Shown one piece after another: positions 11,911 to 23,454 of a stretch of DNA of 64,000 nucleotides. Position 1 is the first letter of the stretch. Every line of letters starts with the position of its first letter. Under the pieces are notes generated by a model. The model was not told the DNA's origin, ran no database searches, and worked only from the letters and a program-made list of their open reading frames with translations. Position numbers and translations under genes: made by a program. This stretch comes from Siphonodentalium dalli (lineage: Eukaryota; Mollusca; Scaphopoda; Gadilida; Siphonodentaliidae): assembly GCA_032622095.1 (NCBI GenBank), contig CP136069.1, positions 164,602,394 to 164,666,393 of the forward strand, written 5' to 3'.

Positions 11911-12645
11911 TCTACTATATATTTTGAGACTTCCGTATATAAATATATATATGTGTGTATATACTTTATAGAATCGAAAACGGCTGGAGCGATTGAGACC
12001 AAACTTCCTATCTAAGGGTAAAAACCCACGGGAATGGTCGTCGCGACGTTTTGGAGAAGCTCAGAGCACCCATTCTCCACTCTCAGTTACAAAAAACGGC
12101 ACCGCGGGTGTAATCGCGTTGATAGTTAAAGAGCGTTCGTATCCGCAGTGTCGTTGATAAAGAGCGTCTATATACACGACGAGTATAAATACGGCTCCAT
12201 TGACCGTCTCGAGGCGAAATTTCGTACTTAATTTCGTACTTAGGGCTTTCTAGGAACGGGGTAGATTTTCATCGGGTCAGTTTTTCCACCCGAGGTGATC
12301 TTCACATTGAAACGGGTACCCACAAATGATATATATGTGTGTGTCCTTTATGGGCTCGAACCGAATGAGCTCAAACTTGCTACCTACGGGAAGTGTCATG
12401 GACGGGTTAAATTGTGACCCCGACCTGATCTTGACCTTGAAAATGATCAATTCAAGGTCAAATCGGGTCAAATTAAAACAAACAAAAAATTTAATAAAAA
12501 GAAAAAATTTAAATTAAAAAGTTTATTCAAATTTTTTATTTAAAAAGCCAGTAAATTAAAAAGGCACAATTAACTCATTGAAAAACAAAAATTCAAAAAA
12601 TTCAAAATTGTCACGATTGCCGCCAGTGGCGGGCTAACCTGCTAG
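11911..12645 (+). mobile_element. Helitron-like non-autonomous element A
   Basis: It starts TCTACTATATATTTTGAG and ends with hairpin CCGCC-AGT-GGCGG (12620-12632) nine bases before CTAG (12642-12645). A 5' TC, a GC-rich 3' hairpin and a CTRR end are the defining structural features of Helitrons. The next element starts TC immediately at 12646, a head-to-tail junction. The interior has AAGAGCG words, GGGTCAAATT-type pieces and A/T-rich DNA, and no Rep/helicase coding. Confidence 0.65.
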
Positions 12646-12686
12646 TCTATACTATATATTTTGAGAACTACGTATATATATATATA

Positions 12687-15404
12687 CTAGAAGGTGACCC
12701 GACTTCGTCCGGGCTTTGACCTTGAATTGTCTATTTTGAAGGCCAAGGTCAAGTGGGGTCACGATTTTACCCGTCCAAAACACAGTGCCCGAACAAAAGT
12801 ACCAGACAAAAGTACCCGTCGAAATCCATCCGGTTTTACCCGATTTGACCTTGAATTGACCATTTTGAAGGTCAAGGTCAGGTGGGGTCAAACACCAACA
12901 CCCCAAAAATGGTGGAAATCGGCCCAGCGGATACCGGGAAATCGGCCCAGCGGATACCGAGATACCCTATGCATCAAATTTCGTCCGTAAAAATCCGCCA
13001 GTTTAACCCGATTTGATTTCCACTCAAGTATATAAACGCGCGTCATATGCACACGCTCATTAATTATCAAGTTTCAACGTAAAGATAAATTACCATCGGT
13101 GCCCGAGATATCGCCAACACGTCTGAAACAGTCAAATGCATCGGCCGGTTAAGCGTTAACGTGATCTAACGTTATGACCTCTAACGACGTCATAGAAGTT
13201 ACGCATTGTTTTTATCCTGATGGAAGATAGTACCACTTCTTCTTGATAATTGAGGCAGATAACTAAAACGGATACATACGCATTATATATCGTTGGAAAG
13301 AGGAAACACGAAAGATTCTCACAGTGTCATTATTATGACTGGCATTTTATTATTCGCGCTGTTTCGAATCGATTTGTAAGCACCGAACTCAAATGAAAGT
13401 CCCGTAACACAGCGTAAAAACAGATTTGACCTCGGCACGTGAAAAGTTGACATCGGATCTGAAAATCAATAGGCCTATGTTACTCCTGGCCCGAAAATAC
13501 CCCCACATACCAAGTTTCATCGAAATCGGGTCAGCCGTTTTCGAGTTCATTGATTACACACAAACAAACAGATCTTTCAAAATATATAATAGACTAGAAG
13601 GTGACCCGACTTCGTCCGGGCTTTGACCTTGAATTGTCTATTTTGAAGGCCAAGGTCAAGTGGGGTCACGATTTGACCCGTCCAAACACAGTGCCCGAAC
13701 AAAAGTACCCGACAAAAGTACCCGTCGAAATCCATCCGATTTTACCCGATTTGACCTTGAATTGACCATTTTGAAGGTCAAGGTCAGGTGGGGTCAAACA
13801 CCAACACCCCAAAAATGGTGGAAATCGGCCCAGCGGATACCGGGAAATCGGCCCAGCGGATACCGAGATACCCTATGCATCAAATTTCGTCCGTAAAAAT
13901 CCGCCAGTTTAACCCGATTTGATTTCCACTCAAGTATATAAACGCGCGTCATATGCACACGCTCATTAATTATCAAGTTTCAACGTAAAGATAAATTACC
14001 ATCGGTGCCCGAGATATCGCCAAGACGTCTGAAACAGTCAAATGCATCGGCCGGTTAAGCGTTAACGTGATCTAACGTTATGACCTCTAACGACGTCATA
14101 GAAGTTACGCATTGTTTTTATCCTGATGGAAGATAGTACCACTTCTTCTTGATAATTGAGGCAGATAACTAAAACGGATACATACGCATTATATATCGTT
14201 GGAAAGAGGAAACACGAAAGATTCTCACAGTGTCATTATTATGACTGGCATTTTATTATTCGCGCTGTTTCGAATCGATTTGTAAGCACCGAACTCAAAT
14301 GAAAGTCCCGTAACACAGCGTAAAAACAGATTTGACCTCGGCACGTGAAAAGTTGACATCGGATCTGAAAATCAATAGGCCTATGTTACTCCTGGCCCGA
14401 AAATACCCCCACATACCAAGTTTCATCGAAATCGGGTCAGCCGTTTTCGAGTTCATTGATTACACACAAACAAACAGATCTTTCAAAATATATAATAGAC
14501 TAGAAGGTGACCCGACTTCGTCCGGGCTTTGACCTTGAATTGTCTATTTTGAAGGCCAAGGTCAAGTGGGGTCACGATTTGACCCGTCCAAACACAGTGC
14601 CCGAACAAAAGTACCCGACAAAAGTACCCGTCGAAATCCATCCGATTTTACCCGATTTGACCTTGAATTGACCATTTTGAAGGTCAAGGTCAGGTGGGGT
14701 CAAACACCAACACCCCAAAAATGGTGGAAATCGGCCCAGCGGATACCGGGAAATCGGCCCAGCGGATACCGAGATACCCTATGCATCAAATTTCGTCCGT
14801 AAAAATCCGCCAGTTTAACCCGATTTGATTTCCACTGAAGTATATAAACGCGCCTCATATACACACGCTCATTAATTATCAAGTTTCAACGTAAAGATAA
14901 ATTACCATCGGTGCCCGAGATATCGCCAAGACGTCTGAAACAGTCAAATGCATCGGCCTGTTAAGAGTTAACGTGATCTAACTTTATGACCTCTAACGAC
15001 GTCATAGAAGTTACGCATTGTTTTTACCCTGATAGAAGATCGTACCACTTCTTCTTAATAATTGAGGCAGATAACTAAAACGGATACATACATATTATAT
15101 ATCGTTGGAAAGAGGAAACACGAAAGATTCTCATAGTGTCATTATTATGACTGGCATGTTATTATTCGCGCTGTTACGAATCGATTTGTAAGCACCGAAC
15201 TGAAATATATTAGCGCAAAACGGCGTAAAAACAGATTTGACCTCGGCACGTGAAAAGTTGACCTCGCACGGACAAATTAATAGGCCTATGTTAGTCCTGA
15301 CCCGAAAATACCCCCACATACCAAGTTTCATCGAAATCGGCTGTGCCATTTTCGAGTCCATTGATTACACACAAACAAACAGATCTTCCAAAATATATAA
15401 TAGA
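12687..15404 (+). repeat. 906-bp tandem repeat, three copies
   Basis: Units start at 12687, 13594 and 14500 with CTAGAAGGTGACCCGACTTC, and each ends ...CAAACAAACAGATCTT then ATATATAATAGA. Copies 1 and 2 are nearly identical and copy 3 has slightly more changes. Each contains TGACCTTGAATTG/AAGGTCAAGGTCA palindromic stretches. Identical short frames recurring every 906 bp are not genes. Confidence 0.93.
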
Positions 15405-15770
15405 TGTGTGTGGGTACTTCATAGAATCCAAAACGCGTGTACATATTGAGCTCAAATTTCGTATGTAAGTGTAAAATACCACCGACACGGGCGTGGTCGC
15501 GTTTTGGAGAAGCTCAGAGCACCGTCTCTCCCTTCCCAATCATCAAATTCACCGCAATCGGCACTTCGGGGTTAATTGATATTCGCTCGCGATCCAAGAG
15601 GAGTAACTCTACATTTTTGTATATCTGTATATGTATATTTTTATATCCATATTCACTTCAAACTGCTAAACCCGTTGAGCCAAAACTTGCTAATACCTCG
15701 CAAAATAGAGAATTTACATTTTCTGATGTATACATTTTTTGTTACGGCTGAAAATCTTAGTCTATTTCCG

Positions 15771-16224
15771 AAACATTCATATAAACAAGCTCTAAACTTA
15801 CACCCCTCGATTCCTGCTAACTCACGCAGCTATACACACTGCCCCAAACCGTGAACGCCAACGACATTGTTGGCGAGAAAATAGCCCCCAAGCCGTAAAT
15901 ATCAACAACAGCGATATTACTAAATACACGTTTTCGGCAATGTGAGAGTTTTCGGGGAGCCGTGATGCCAACAACAACGACCCGAAGCCCTGAATGCCAA
16001 CAACAGATTCAATGCAATGTTATCGCTCGAAATACTGAAACATTCATAAAAACAAGCTCTAAACTTACACCCCTCGATTCCTGCTAACTCACGCAGCTAT
16101 ACACACTGCCCCAAACCGTGAACGCCAACGACATTGTTGGCGAGAAAATAGCCCCCAAGCCGTAAATATCAACAACAACGATATTACTAAATACACGTTT
16201 TCGGCAATGTGAGAGTTTTCGGGG
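15771..16224 (+). repeat. Direct repeat, offset 267 bp, two copies
   Basis: AAACATTCAT.AAACAAGCTC...TACACCCCTCGATTCC through GGCAATGTGAGAGTTTTCGGG occurs at 15771 and again at 16038. It is nearly identical over about 187 bp and lies at the 3' side of the Helitron-like element. Confidence 0.85.
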
Positions 16225-16237
16225 GCTAACCTGCTAG

Positions 16238-16872
16238 TCTACTATATATTTTGAGACTTCCGTATATATATTTGTCCTTTATAGACTCGAAAACGGCTGG
16301 ACCGATTTAGCTCAAACTTCCCATCTAAGGGTAAAAAACCGAGCTCCACTCTCACTCACAAAAACGGCACTGTGGGGTTAATCGCGTTGATAGTTAAAGA
16401 GCGTTCGTATCTGCAGTGTCGTTGATAAAGAGCGTCTATATACACGACGAGTATAAATACGGCTCCATTGACCGTCTCGAGGCAAAATTTCGTACTTATT
16501 AATTTCGTACTTAGGGCTTCCTATGAACGGCGAATATTTTCATCGGGTCAGTTTTTCCGCCCGAGGTGATCTTCACCTTGAAACGGGTACCAACAAATGA
16601 TATATATGTTTGTGTCCTTTACAGACTCGAACCGATTGAGCTTAAACATGCTACCTACGGAAAGTGTCAGTAGGGAAGTCTCATGGACGGGTTAAATTGT
16701 GGCCCCGACCTGACCTTGACCTTGAAAATGATCAATTCAAGGTCAAATCGGGTAAAATTGAAAAACAAAAAATTAAATTAAAAAATTAAAAAGGCACAAT
16801 TAACTCATTGAAAAACAAAAATTAAATTAAAAAATTAATTCAAAAAATTAATTAAAACAATTAAAAATTGTC
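16238..16872 (+). mobile_element. Helitron-like element C, 3' end lost
   Basis: It starts TCTACTATATATTTTGAG after CTAG and follows element A closely (AAGAGCGTCTATATACACGA, TACGGCTCCATTGACCG, CATCGGGTCAGTTTTTCC). Similarity stops at AATTGTCA (about 16872), just before the hairpin and CTAG of element A, so this copy is truncated at the 3' end. Confidence 0.6.
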
Positions 16873-17194
16873 ATGTTTCTGTAAACAAATTGGGGGTAAA
16901 AAAATAATTTATTTTGCAGGTTTGGGTGTTGTGGGTGCCAGATGCAGAAAAACGGCATACCTTCCTGAATTTATTTTACTACCCCCCCCCCCTGTTTTCT
17001 CAGCGTATATTTTGCTTCAATTTTATATACGCTGGGGTTAGTATGCGCGCATATAGCTGCATACAGCGGATAATATTGAACACAGTTCCAGACATTAACG
17101 CCGAATCAGATTATAACACGTCTTCACATCTTCACTTATCAATTGTAATGAGTTTGGAGCTCGCTTGTTCTATGAATTCATTAACATATAAAGC

Positions 17195-17580
17195 AAATTA
17201 ACTCGCGATAGTTTAACTCCTATTCCACTATCCTTATTAACGCTCCTAAATTACTATTCTTTCGGCGGTAAAGAAACCTCCATTTGATTCGAATCGAGAA
17301 ACACACCCATCAAAGCTCAGATTTATAAGATATTGATAATTTAAATCTGTTATTTATAACCTGAATTATTTGGCGGCGGCCATACTCTCGATACCAAATT
17401 GCGTTGAACAAAATATATAACACTTTTGGTGCAATTTTATACTCTAGTTGATAGTGGTTAGCATTATTTTTCGGCAATTAATCGATTCTGATAAATGAAG
17501 CGGAATTTCAAGAAATGTTGTTGTTGTGGTATGGGGACAATCGAATCGGATTATATACCTTTAAATGTTGATTAAAACTA
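17195..17580 (+). repeat. Dispersed repeat R, copy upstream of exon B
   Basis: It shares ordered blocks with 34545-35070: CCTAAATTACTATT, AATTGCGTT, ATATATAACAC, GTGGTTAGCATTATTTT, ATCGATTCTGATAA, AAGAAATGTTGTTGTTG and GAATCGGATT. It ends about 20 bp before the acceptor of the exon at 17598. It is non-coding. Confidence 0.75.
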
Positions 17581-17597
17581 ACTTTGTATACCACCAG

Positions 17598-17932
17598 GAC
17601 GACGTGGGAGGATGCCAAATTCTGGTGCGAGACCACGATTTGTCCAGAAGACTACCAGGATGCTAACTGGGAAAACTGCTGTGTCAACCACGTCAACATA
17701 CATTCGTGTCCTCTGGACATGACTCCGATCGGATACTGTGGACCATGGATAGCGCCTGCTGCGAAGATCGTTACTCATTCACAAGTCCTTGTGGGACCGA
17801 TACAAACTGCTGTATGGAATAACACCGTTGGTGGTCTTTATACGGTGGGCCAGACAGAGCTCATTGCGCACGTAAAACTGGCCCGAATACACCTCGCCAT
17901 ACGTGCACTCACGATGGTTCTACCGAGAACAG
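17598..17932 (+). CDS. Receptor guanylyl cyclase exon B: Cys-rich ectodomain
   Basis: This is a 335-bp exon, acceptor TATACCACCAG, donor ACAG|GTATGT. The frame that matches both neighbours (1 base in, 1 base out) is open throughout. Its first half is clearly extracellular and Cys-rich (WCETTICPEDYQ, NWENCCVNH, HSCPLDM, IGYCG). After about 17735 this frame loses cysteines and looks unlike a receptor ectodomain. The +2 frame over 17739-17815 instead reads SACCEDRYSFTSPCGTDT and NCC before a TAA. Either two compensating indels have moved the middle of the domain out of frame, or the assembly carries indel errors, or splicing is more complex than drawn. The boundaries are well supported; the encoded protein in the second half is not. 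Confidence 0.75.
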
Positions 17933-18378
17933 GTATGTCTTCAGTCCACGTGTTCATCTTAACCATTTCTTTACTGAATGGATTATCCCATTCAGTTATA
18001 AAAGTGTATATTAGATTGGTCTATTGTCCACATAGAGGGGTGTTCAGGAAAATGGGTTGACGAAAAAATACATAAGCATTCCTATTCATTGAGAAATATT
18101 CAGATAATAAGTTCAAGAAACAATATTTGGTGAACTTATTTCAGTAAGACACATGTGTATTATCGGCACACGCAGTGACGTAATAGCTTAGGGCAATGAT
18201 ATCAATACCGGAACTTTATTATTTATATATTTATAATTATTATACACAATTAGCTCATTTAGCTCCTCAAATTAGTTGTGCTGCCTCAGAGCCTTATATG
18301 GTGCGGAACTTTTCTCACTCGACAATCAGTCCGCCATTCAAACTATAGAGAAGTCGTTCCGATCGTGCATAAAGAACT

Positions 18379-18551
18379 GTCATTCAATCGCCAGTCTTCT
18401 GTGTAAAATGGAATGGAAAACACTCGTGAAAGCTTCAATCCCCAGTCTTCTGGGTAAAATGGAATGGAAAACTTTCGTGAAAGCTTCAATCGCCAGTCTT
18501 CTGGGTAAAAACAATGGTTAATGGAAAACACTCGTGAAGGCTTCAATCGCA
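18379..18551 (+). repeat. About 57-bp minisatellite, three copies
   Basis: The unit contains CAATCGCCAGTCTTCTGGG, TAAAATGGAATGGAAAACA and CTCGTGAAAGCTT. The third copy has an insertion (AACAATGGTT). It abuts the TTAA element at 18573. Confidence 0.85.
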
Positions 18552-18572
18552 GCTCACTACAGACCTGAGTGG

Positions 18573-18975
18573 TTAACCCTTTACCCAACAAACCGGCCAA
18601 AACCGGCCAAATAAAGCTTCAACAGCCTAAAATATCTTCGGTCTGTCTCAATAGAACCATACAAATATGGATATCATTGGAACCGGCTCCTTGACCACAT
18701 TGTGATAGTTACAGTTATGACCTGTGCCAATGCATTCTCTTATATATGCGAGTCGACCATAGGTCGCCTCGCATATATAAGAGAATGCATTGGCCTAAAA
18801 TAAATTCTTTTTTAAACACTTTTTACCTTTTTGTCTTATACATTCTTTAACAATTTTATAATTTTTAATGTGTTAAGCCAATGCATTTTCTTATATATGC
18901 GAGGCGACCTATGGTCGACTCGCATATATAAGAGAATGCATTGGCACATGGCCGTTCTGTTGGGTAAAGGGTTAA
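18573..18975. mobile_element. TTAA-flanked palindromic MITE, copy 2 (with GGCCAAAACCGGCC module)
   Basis: TTAACCCTTTACCCAACA and TGTTGGGTAAAGGGTTAA are perfect inverted ends with TTAA on both sides. A module with AAACCGGCCAAAACCGGCC and CCGGCTCCTTGACCACATTG comes first, then two 67-bp palindromes (18725-18796 and about 18873-18947). It is nearly identical to copies at 40185 (opposite orientation) and 59374. Confidence 0.9.
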
Positions 18976-19140
18976 ACTCTCTTTCATCAGACACATGCAG
19001 ATCACTCTTTTTTTCTGAAACGTCACGACGATCCTCTGTCTTCTTGACGAATATGGTCTCTGCTTTCGCGCAACCGACACCGATCGAGATAGCTGCGTCA
19101 TTTGGTGCTTCTGTAAAATAAAACCACATTTCCAAATATA

Positions 19141-19407
19141 TTGTGTTGTGCTCAATGTGGCTCCTTTTACGACAATGAGATTACTCACGCGCTATTCTCC
19201 TGCAATGCTGGCATTGTAATAATACATCTACGCCATGTCTTCTTGGAGCGAATCATTGACGTAATCGGGAACTTAACCGCGCTACTTCTAGTAAGTACGG
19301 CCCTTTGCGAATGGATAGATGTTTGTTCTAACTCCGGGAAACTGATCGCTGACACCGCTGTGTTTCTTCTACACGCGTGCAACCTTATGTGGGACACACG
19401 TGTCTAA
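19141..19407 (+). pseudogene. Possible reverse-transcriptase C-terminal zinc-knuckle fragment
   Basis: The open frame begins CCAQCGSFYDNEITHALFSC, a C..CG...(E/D)..TH.L..C pattern like the zinc knuckle at the end of jockey/CR1-type proteins, followed by a Leu-rich tail with RHVFLERIIDVIG. There is no start context or flanking reverse transcriptase. The resemblance is by pattern only; the frame is short and could be fortuitous. Confidence 0.4.
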
Positions 19408-19796
19408 AGCAATATGATCATTCGCGTGTGATTCGCTTGTCATTGTTGTGTATATGTGTGTATATATTGTATTTCCTGTACATGTATATTGTATATAAAT
19501 ATGACTCTCCAATGAGGAGGTATTAAGGATATTCAGATTTATACATATAAATACATAATGACATTATAACTCTCATTGGAACTCCCCGTTCTCCATGAAT
19601 TGAGGATGATTTGGTTACAATTATTCGTATTTTTCAGTATATGGTTCGGCAATATTAGTTGAATGCTACACTCTTTCAGTGGGCGAAGAACTTGCATTGG
19701 TATATACTCACATATCAGTTTGTTATTGTTGGGGAACATTTCAATTCGCAGGCACACCAGGCTGCAGACTGGCGCGTTACAGTCCTACATGTATGT

Positions 19797-19818
19797 GGGG
19801 GGGGGGGGGGGGGGGGGG
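19797..19818 (+). repeat. Poly-G tract, 22 bases
   Basis: It is an uninterrupted run of G after CATGTATGT. A second run of 15 G follows CATGT at 20686-20700. Length is uncertain in any assembly. Confidence 0.85.
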
Positions 19819-20131
19819 TCTGCACAATATAAGAAAGAGGAAGATTATGGAGATGATGATGATAGGAAAACTTGACACTATTAGAAATGGACTCAACCGT
19901 GACCGGAGTTTCCTATTAACTATGCCAGCTTATTTCTGTGTCGTTGACTATAACGTCAATGACATTGTTTTATGTACGCAAACTACATTACACCTGTGAA
20001 AGACCTACATTGTATATAGATGTGTAAGTGTCGGCAGCTCGTGGGGAATACAATTTCACAACAAGTCTATAAAGGTGTTACAATCTTATTAAAATGATCA
20101 ATTCTGGAGACTCTTACGTGACATCATATAC

Positions 20132-20385
20132 TTAACCCTTTGATGACAGGAACTTCCTGAAATTGTGCGAAAACCCTGTGCCAATGCATTATCATATATA
20201 TGGGCGTATAGGGAGCCTCACATATATAAGAGAATGCATTGGCCTAACACTATTTTCCTTGATCTAAGCCAGTGCATTCTCTTATGTATGCCAGGCTCCC
20301 TATGGAAGACTCGCATATATAATATAATACACTAGCATAAGTCTTTAATGCTACACCAGCGCAGCTCCCGACACGAAAGGGTTAA
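20132..20385. mobile_element. TTAA-flanked palindromic MITE, copy 3
   Basis: It runs from TTAACCCTTTGATGACAGG to ACGAAAGGGTTAA. The two palindromes are partly decayed (AATGCATTATCATATATATG; TGCATTCTCTTATGTATGCC). The element ends 61 bp before the transmembrane exon. Confidence 0.8.
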
Positions 20386-20446
20386 CTTAACTTAACTGAT
20401 TATATAACATGAGGATATAATATGTCTTTAACATGTCTCGTTACAG

Positions 20447-20598
20447 TTTGCGGCGATGGAGTATGTGAGGATATAGAAGGAGAGGACTGTAGCACGTGCC
20501 CCAGTGATTGTGATGAGTGCCCCCTGGAGGCATATGAGATCGGCCTCGTCGTCGCCTCTTTAGTAATCGTAATTGGTGTCATAATAGTGATCGTGTTT
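20447..20598 (+). CDS. Receptor guanylyl cyclase exon C: juxtamembrane Cys motif and transmembrane helix
   Basis: This is a 152-bp exon, acceptor CTCGTTACAG, donor GTTT|GTAAGT. It encodes a compact Cys motif (CGDGVCED, then DCSTCPSDCDEC) followed by EAYEIG and a hydrophobic stretch of about 20 residues rich in V, I and L running to the donor. That stretch is the single membrane-spanning helix of the receptor. The Cys cluster just outside the membrane is typical of receptor guanylyl cyclase juxtamembrane regions, where disulfides couple the ectodomain to the helix. The exon enters with one base supplied from exon B (giving Val before CGDG) and leaves in phase 0. A TTAA-flanked MITE ends only 61 bp before it. 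Confidence 0.92.
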
Positions 20599-20919
20599 GT
20601 AAGTGGTACAAAATACATGTACACCCTTATATATCTGAACATGTATCATCCGATCATCACATCACACTGGTATGCTCTACCATGTGGGGGGGGGGGGGGG
20701 TATGTGTAAGCCTTTCATAACGGGAGCTACGACGGTGCACCATTAAAAATCATTCAATTCCGGACATCATATATATTGATCACGACTAATACGGCGAGGT
20801 CTTTCCGATCGGCGACCACATACAAGCCTTGAAATAGGGTGTCTGTCATTTGCAGAATGAGGTCCCCAGAGGGTGAATTTAGTGATGCTACAAACAGCCA
20901 AAATCGTTGACCCAATAGG

Positions 20920-21400
20920 CCATGCAATGCCCAAAAATGCACCAAAACAGTGTCTCAAATCCATCGCGAGTGTCCCAAATGACCCAATTGGTGTGTGACA
21001 AAACCACGCAATTGGTATCCCAAACCATCCAACTGGAGTCACAAATCACCAAGAGGGTGACAAAAAAGAGGGTGACCACAAACCATCCAATGAGTTCCCA
21101 ATCCATCCAACTAATGTTTTGGACACCATTTGGGTAGTTTGGGGTACTATTTGGGTGGACTGTGTTACTTATTGTGGTTTGTGACATTAGTTAGATGAAT
21201 TGGGACGCCCGATAATTTGGTACACTATATTAAGAAGGTTACATGGGTTTACGCTGTTTAGATGGTTTGGGAAACTCGTTAAGTGGTTTTGGACACTCGT
21301 TGATGTATTTGGATACTATTTGGATACTAGATTGGTTGCTCTGGACACTCATTTGATGGCTTGTATGACAATTAGCTATAAATTAAATTTGATATGAAAA
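20920..21400. repeat. Degenerate short-period repeat in two opposed orientations
   Basis: 20920-21115 repeats CCAAACCATCCAACTGG/CACAAATCACC-like words every 20-25 bases; 21118-21360 repeats the complement (GGATACTATTTGG, GATGGTTTGGGAAACTC, GGACACTCGTTGATG). The two halves form an imperfect inverted structure centred near 21120. It is non-coding. Confidence 0.6.
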
Positions 21401-21960
21401 GAGTTAGTTACAAATCAAGAAAACATTTTAAATTTTAACTTTCGATCGCCATTTTCGCCGAAGGGACACATTTTCGATATATTGCTCACTATTGTCGGAT
21501 TAGGATTGGACATAATTTACGGTGGTGCAACTAACCATGTATGTCAATAGTTTTCGCTTAAATTGAAACAATCTGGTGAACCTTAGCGAAAATTGTCCAA
21601 TTTTACTACTTTCGGTTGCCATTTTGTCCCTATTTTGTGAAGTAATGGCCTCAATTCTGCTAAATTGGGCGCTAGTGGTTCGTTTTTTATCTTAATCTAA
21701 TGTGTAGTCAGTACACTGGTGTATTCAATTCCGGGCATTAAAATAATAAATGATTTTTCTTCGAAATTTGAGGGACACTGAGTTGCCTATACTTGTAATA
21801 TGGCTCACAATTACTTACAAATAGAAACGATTTGGTGAAATTCAGGGACAATTGTCCAATTTTACCACTTTCGGTCGCCTTTTTGTCCGCCATTTTTAAT
21901 TGTACACGATATGACACATGCCTGTCATGGCAATAATAATACTATTTATCATTCTTTCAG

Positions 21961-22033
21961 TATTTCCAATGGCAAAAAAGGAAACTGCTGTATGACGAAT
22001 CGTGGATCGTTAACTATGAGGACATCAAAGAAG
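21961..22033 (+). CDS. Receptor guanylyl cyclase exon D: intracellular juxtamembrane segment
   Basis: This is a 73-bp exon, acceptor ATTCTTTCAG, donor GAAG|GTAACT. It reads YFQWQKRKLLYDESWIV and ends NYEDIKE. The basic stretch directly after the transmembrane helix is a stop-transfer signal, and RKLLYDESW with W..YEDI matches the conserved linker that opens the kinase-homology region of receptor guanylyl cyclases. It enters in phase 0 and leaves in phase 1. A long palindromic element starts about 24 bp after the donor, in the next intron, which is 13 kb long. Confidence 0.93.
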
Positions 22034-22056
22034 GTAACTACAAGTCTCTATTGGTC

Positions 22057-22521
22057 ATATGTGACCCGCCATATCAAATCCAGTCGGAAGTCGGGATTTT
22101 TTTACCCTGTGCCAATGCATTCTCTTATATATGCGAGTCGACCATAGGTCGCCTCGCATATATAAGAGAATGCATTGGCCTAACAATTTTTTATCATTTT
22201 TTAAAAATAAATGTTTCTTACAATTTTTAGGACATAAAATAAAAAAACATCCATTACCCTGCAGGGAGCCCCCACACATATATATAAGCACCTAGATGAG
22301 TGTCGTCTGCTCATGTTTGTCTGGGGCTCTGTATGGGTGAAATTATAAAATTGTTAAAGAATACAAGAACAAATTATTAAAATTGTAAAAAATTGTTAGC
22401 CAATGCATTATCTTATATATGCGAGGCGACCTATGGTCGACTCGCATATATAAGAGAATGCATTGGCACAGGGTAAAAAAATCCCGACTTCCGACTGGAT
22501 TTGATATGGCGGGTCACATAT
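22057..22521. mobile_element. Palindromic MITE with a different terminus (TATGTGACC type)
   Basis: Long near-perfect inverted ends (ATATGTGACCCGCCATATC...GTCGGGATTTTTTTACCC, about 55 bp) enclose the same two CCAATGCATT palindromes as the TTAA elements, plus a middle with CCTGCAGGGAGCCCC. There are no TTAA target sites. It starts about 24 bp after the donor of exon D. Confidence 0.85.
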
Positions 22522-23454
22522 TATCTCAAGGTTTCGGGAGCTGTTTTAACACAGGTTCGCAAAATGGGATTTCTTTTACCCATGCAGGTTCGCGGAAATC
22601 TCGTTTAATTTTGGTTTAAAGACACGGTTGGCCTTGGCGGTGGGTATCCTGTGAAAATATCTCCACCCGTCAAAAACCGTCACAAACAGAAAGAACATCA
22701 AAATATAGATAGACTTTGTCCGTATACAAATAAGAAATATCGCATAAACAGTAAGTTATGGTCATATGTTTGACCCTTGTTATGTAAACAAAAGCGTAAA
22801 AAGTTACTTTTCTGGTGTTTGTTTATATTATGATGGTAAACATAAAGAGCGTTCTTTGTTGGTGAATACCTGATATGGAACTAATAAAGAGCTTTTATGC
22901 CATTTGTGTGTGATTAGCCAGTAGCATTGTGCTGTCTTCTGTAACACAACCAGGCTCTTGCTTAGGTAAAATATAGTAGGTCTTTATGATAACATGCTGT
23001 TTACGCGATGGTCATGGTATTTATTAACGGAACTGTATGCGTTTTACTGTTTTTCTGTTTACGGTGTTTGGAACAAAAATGAATATTTTCGACAATTAAG
23101 GCCGCACGTACAATAGTTTATTTCTTCCCAAAATTATATAATTATAAAACATGACACATGTATGAATAGAAGACTAGAATGGAGGAAGAGGATTTGACAA
23201 CACGCATCAGATGCTTATATAGAGCCATCTCCTCAGACAAGAATAGATTACATATAGTGGTCAGTGAGAAGTGGAAGTCAAGATAAAGTAAGAGGAGAGA
23301 TACAGAGCATCATGAGAAGATTAATGAACTGATGGATTACAGTTGGGTTAGAACAGAGGGGGAAAAAGCAATTAGCACATATATTTACAATGATCACTTC
23401 CCTTATGCATGAATCAGCATGATATTGTTTTACATAGGAAAATTTAAAACTATT
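22522..23454. other. Intron DNA, no gene seen
   Basis: AT-rich DNA without a recognisable exon, repeat family or RNA gene. Scattered short frames have no motif support. Confidence 0.5.

Larger units (their letters stand above)
12646..16237 (+). mobile_element. Helitron-like element B containing internal tandem repeats
   Basis: It starts TCTATACTATATATTTTGAG directly after the CTAG of element A and ends ...GGGCTAACCTGCTAG, where element C starts TC. It contains three copies of a 906-bp unit (12687-15404) and a 267-bp-offset direct repeat (15771-16224). The GC hairpin before the final CTAG is not intact in this copy. It is non-coding. The boundaries come from the repeated CTAG/TC junctions. 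Confidence 0.5.

Noticed and set aside
12694-14882. Identical short frames repeating every 906 bp
   Set aside because: They are copies of the tandem Helitron-like repeat; they are short, have no motif, and exist on both strands.
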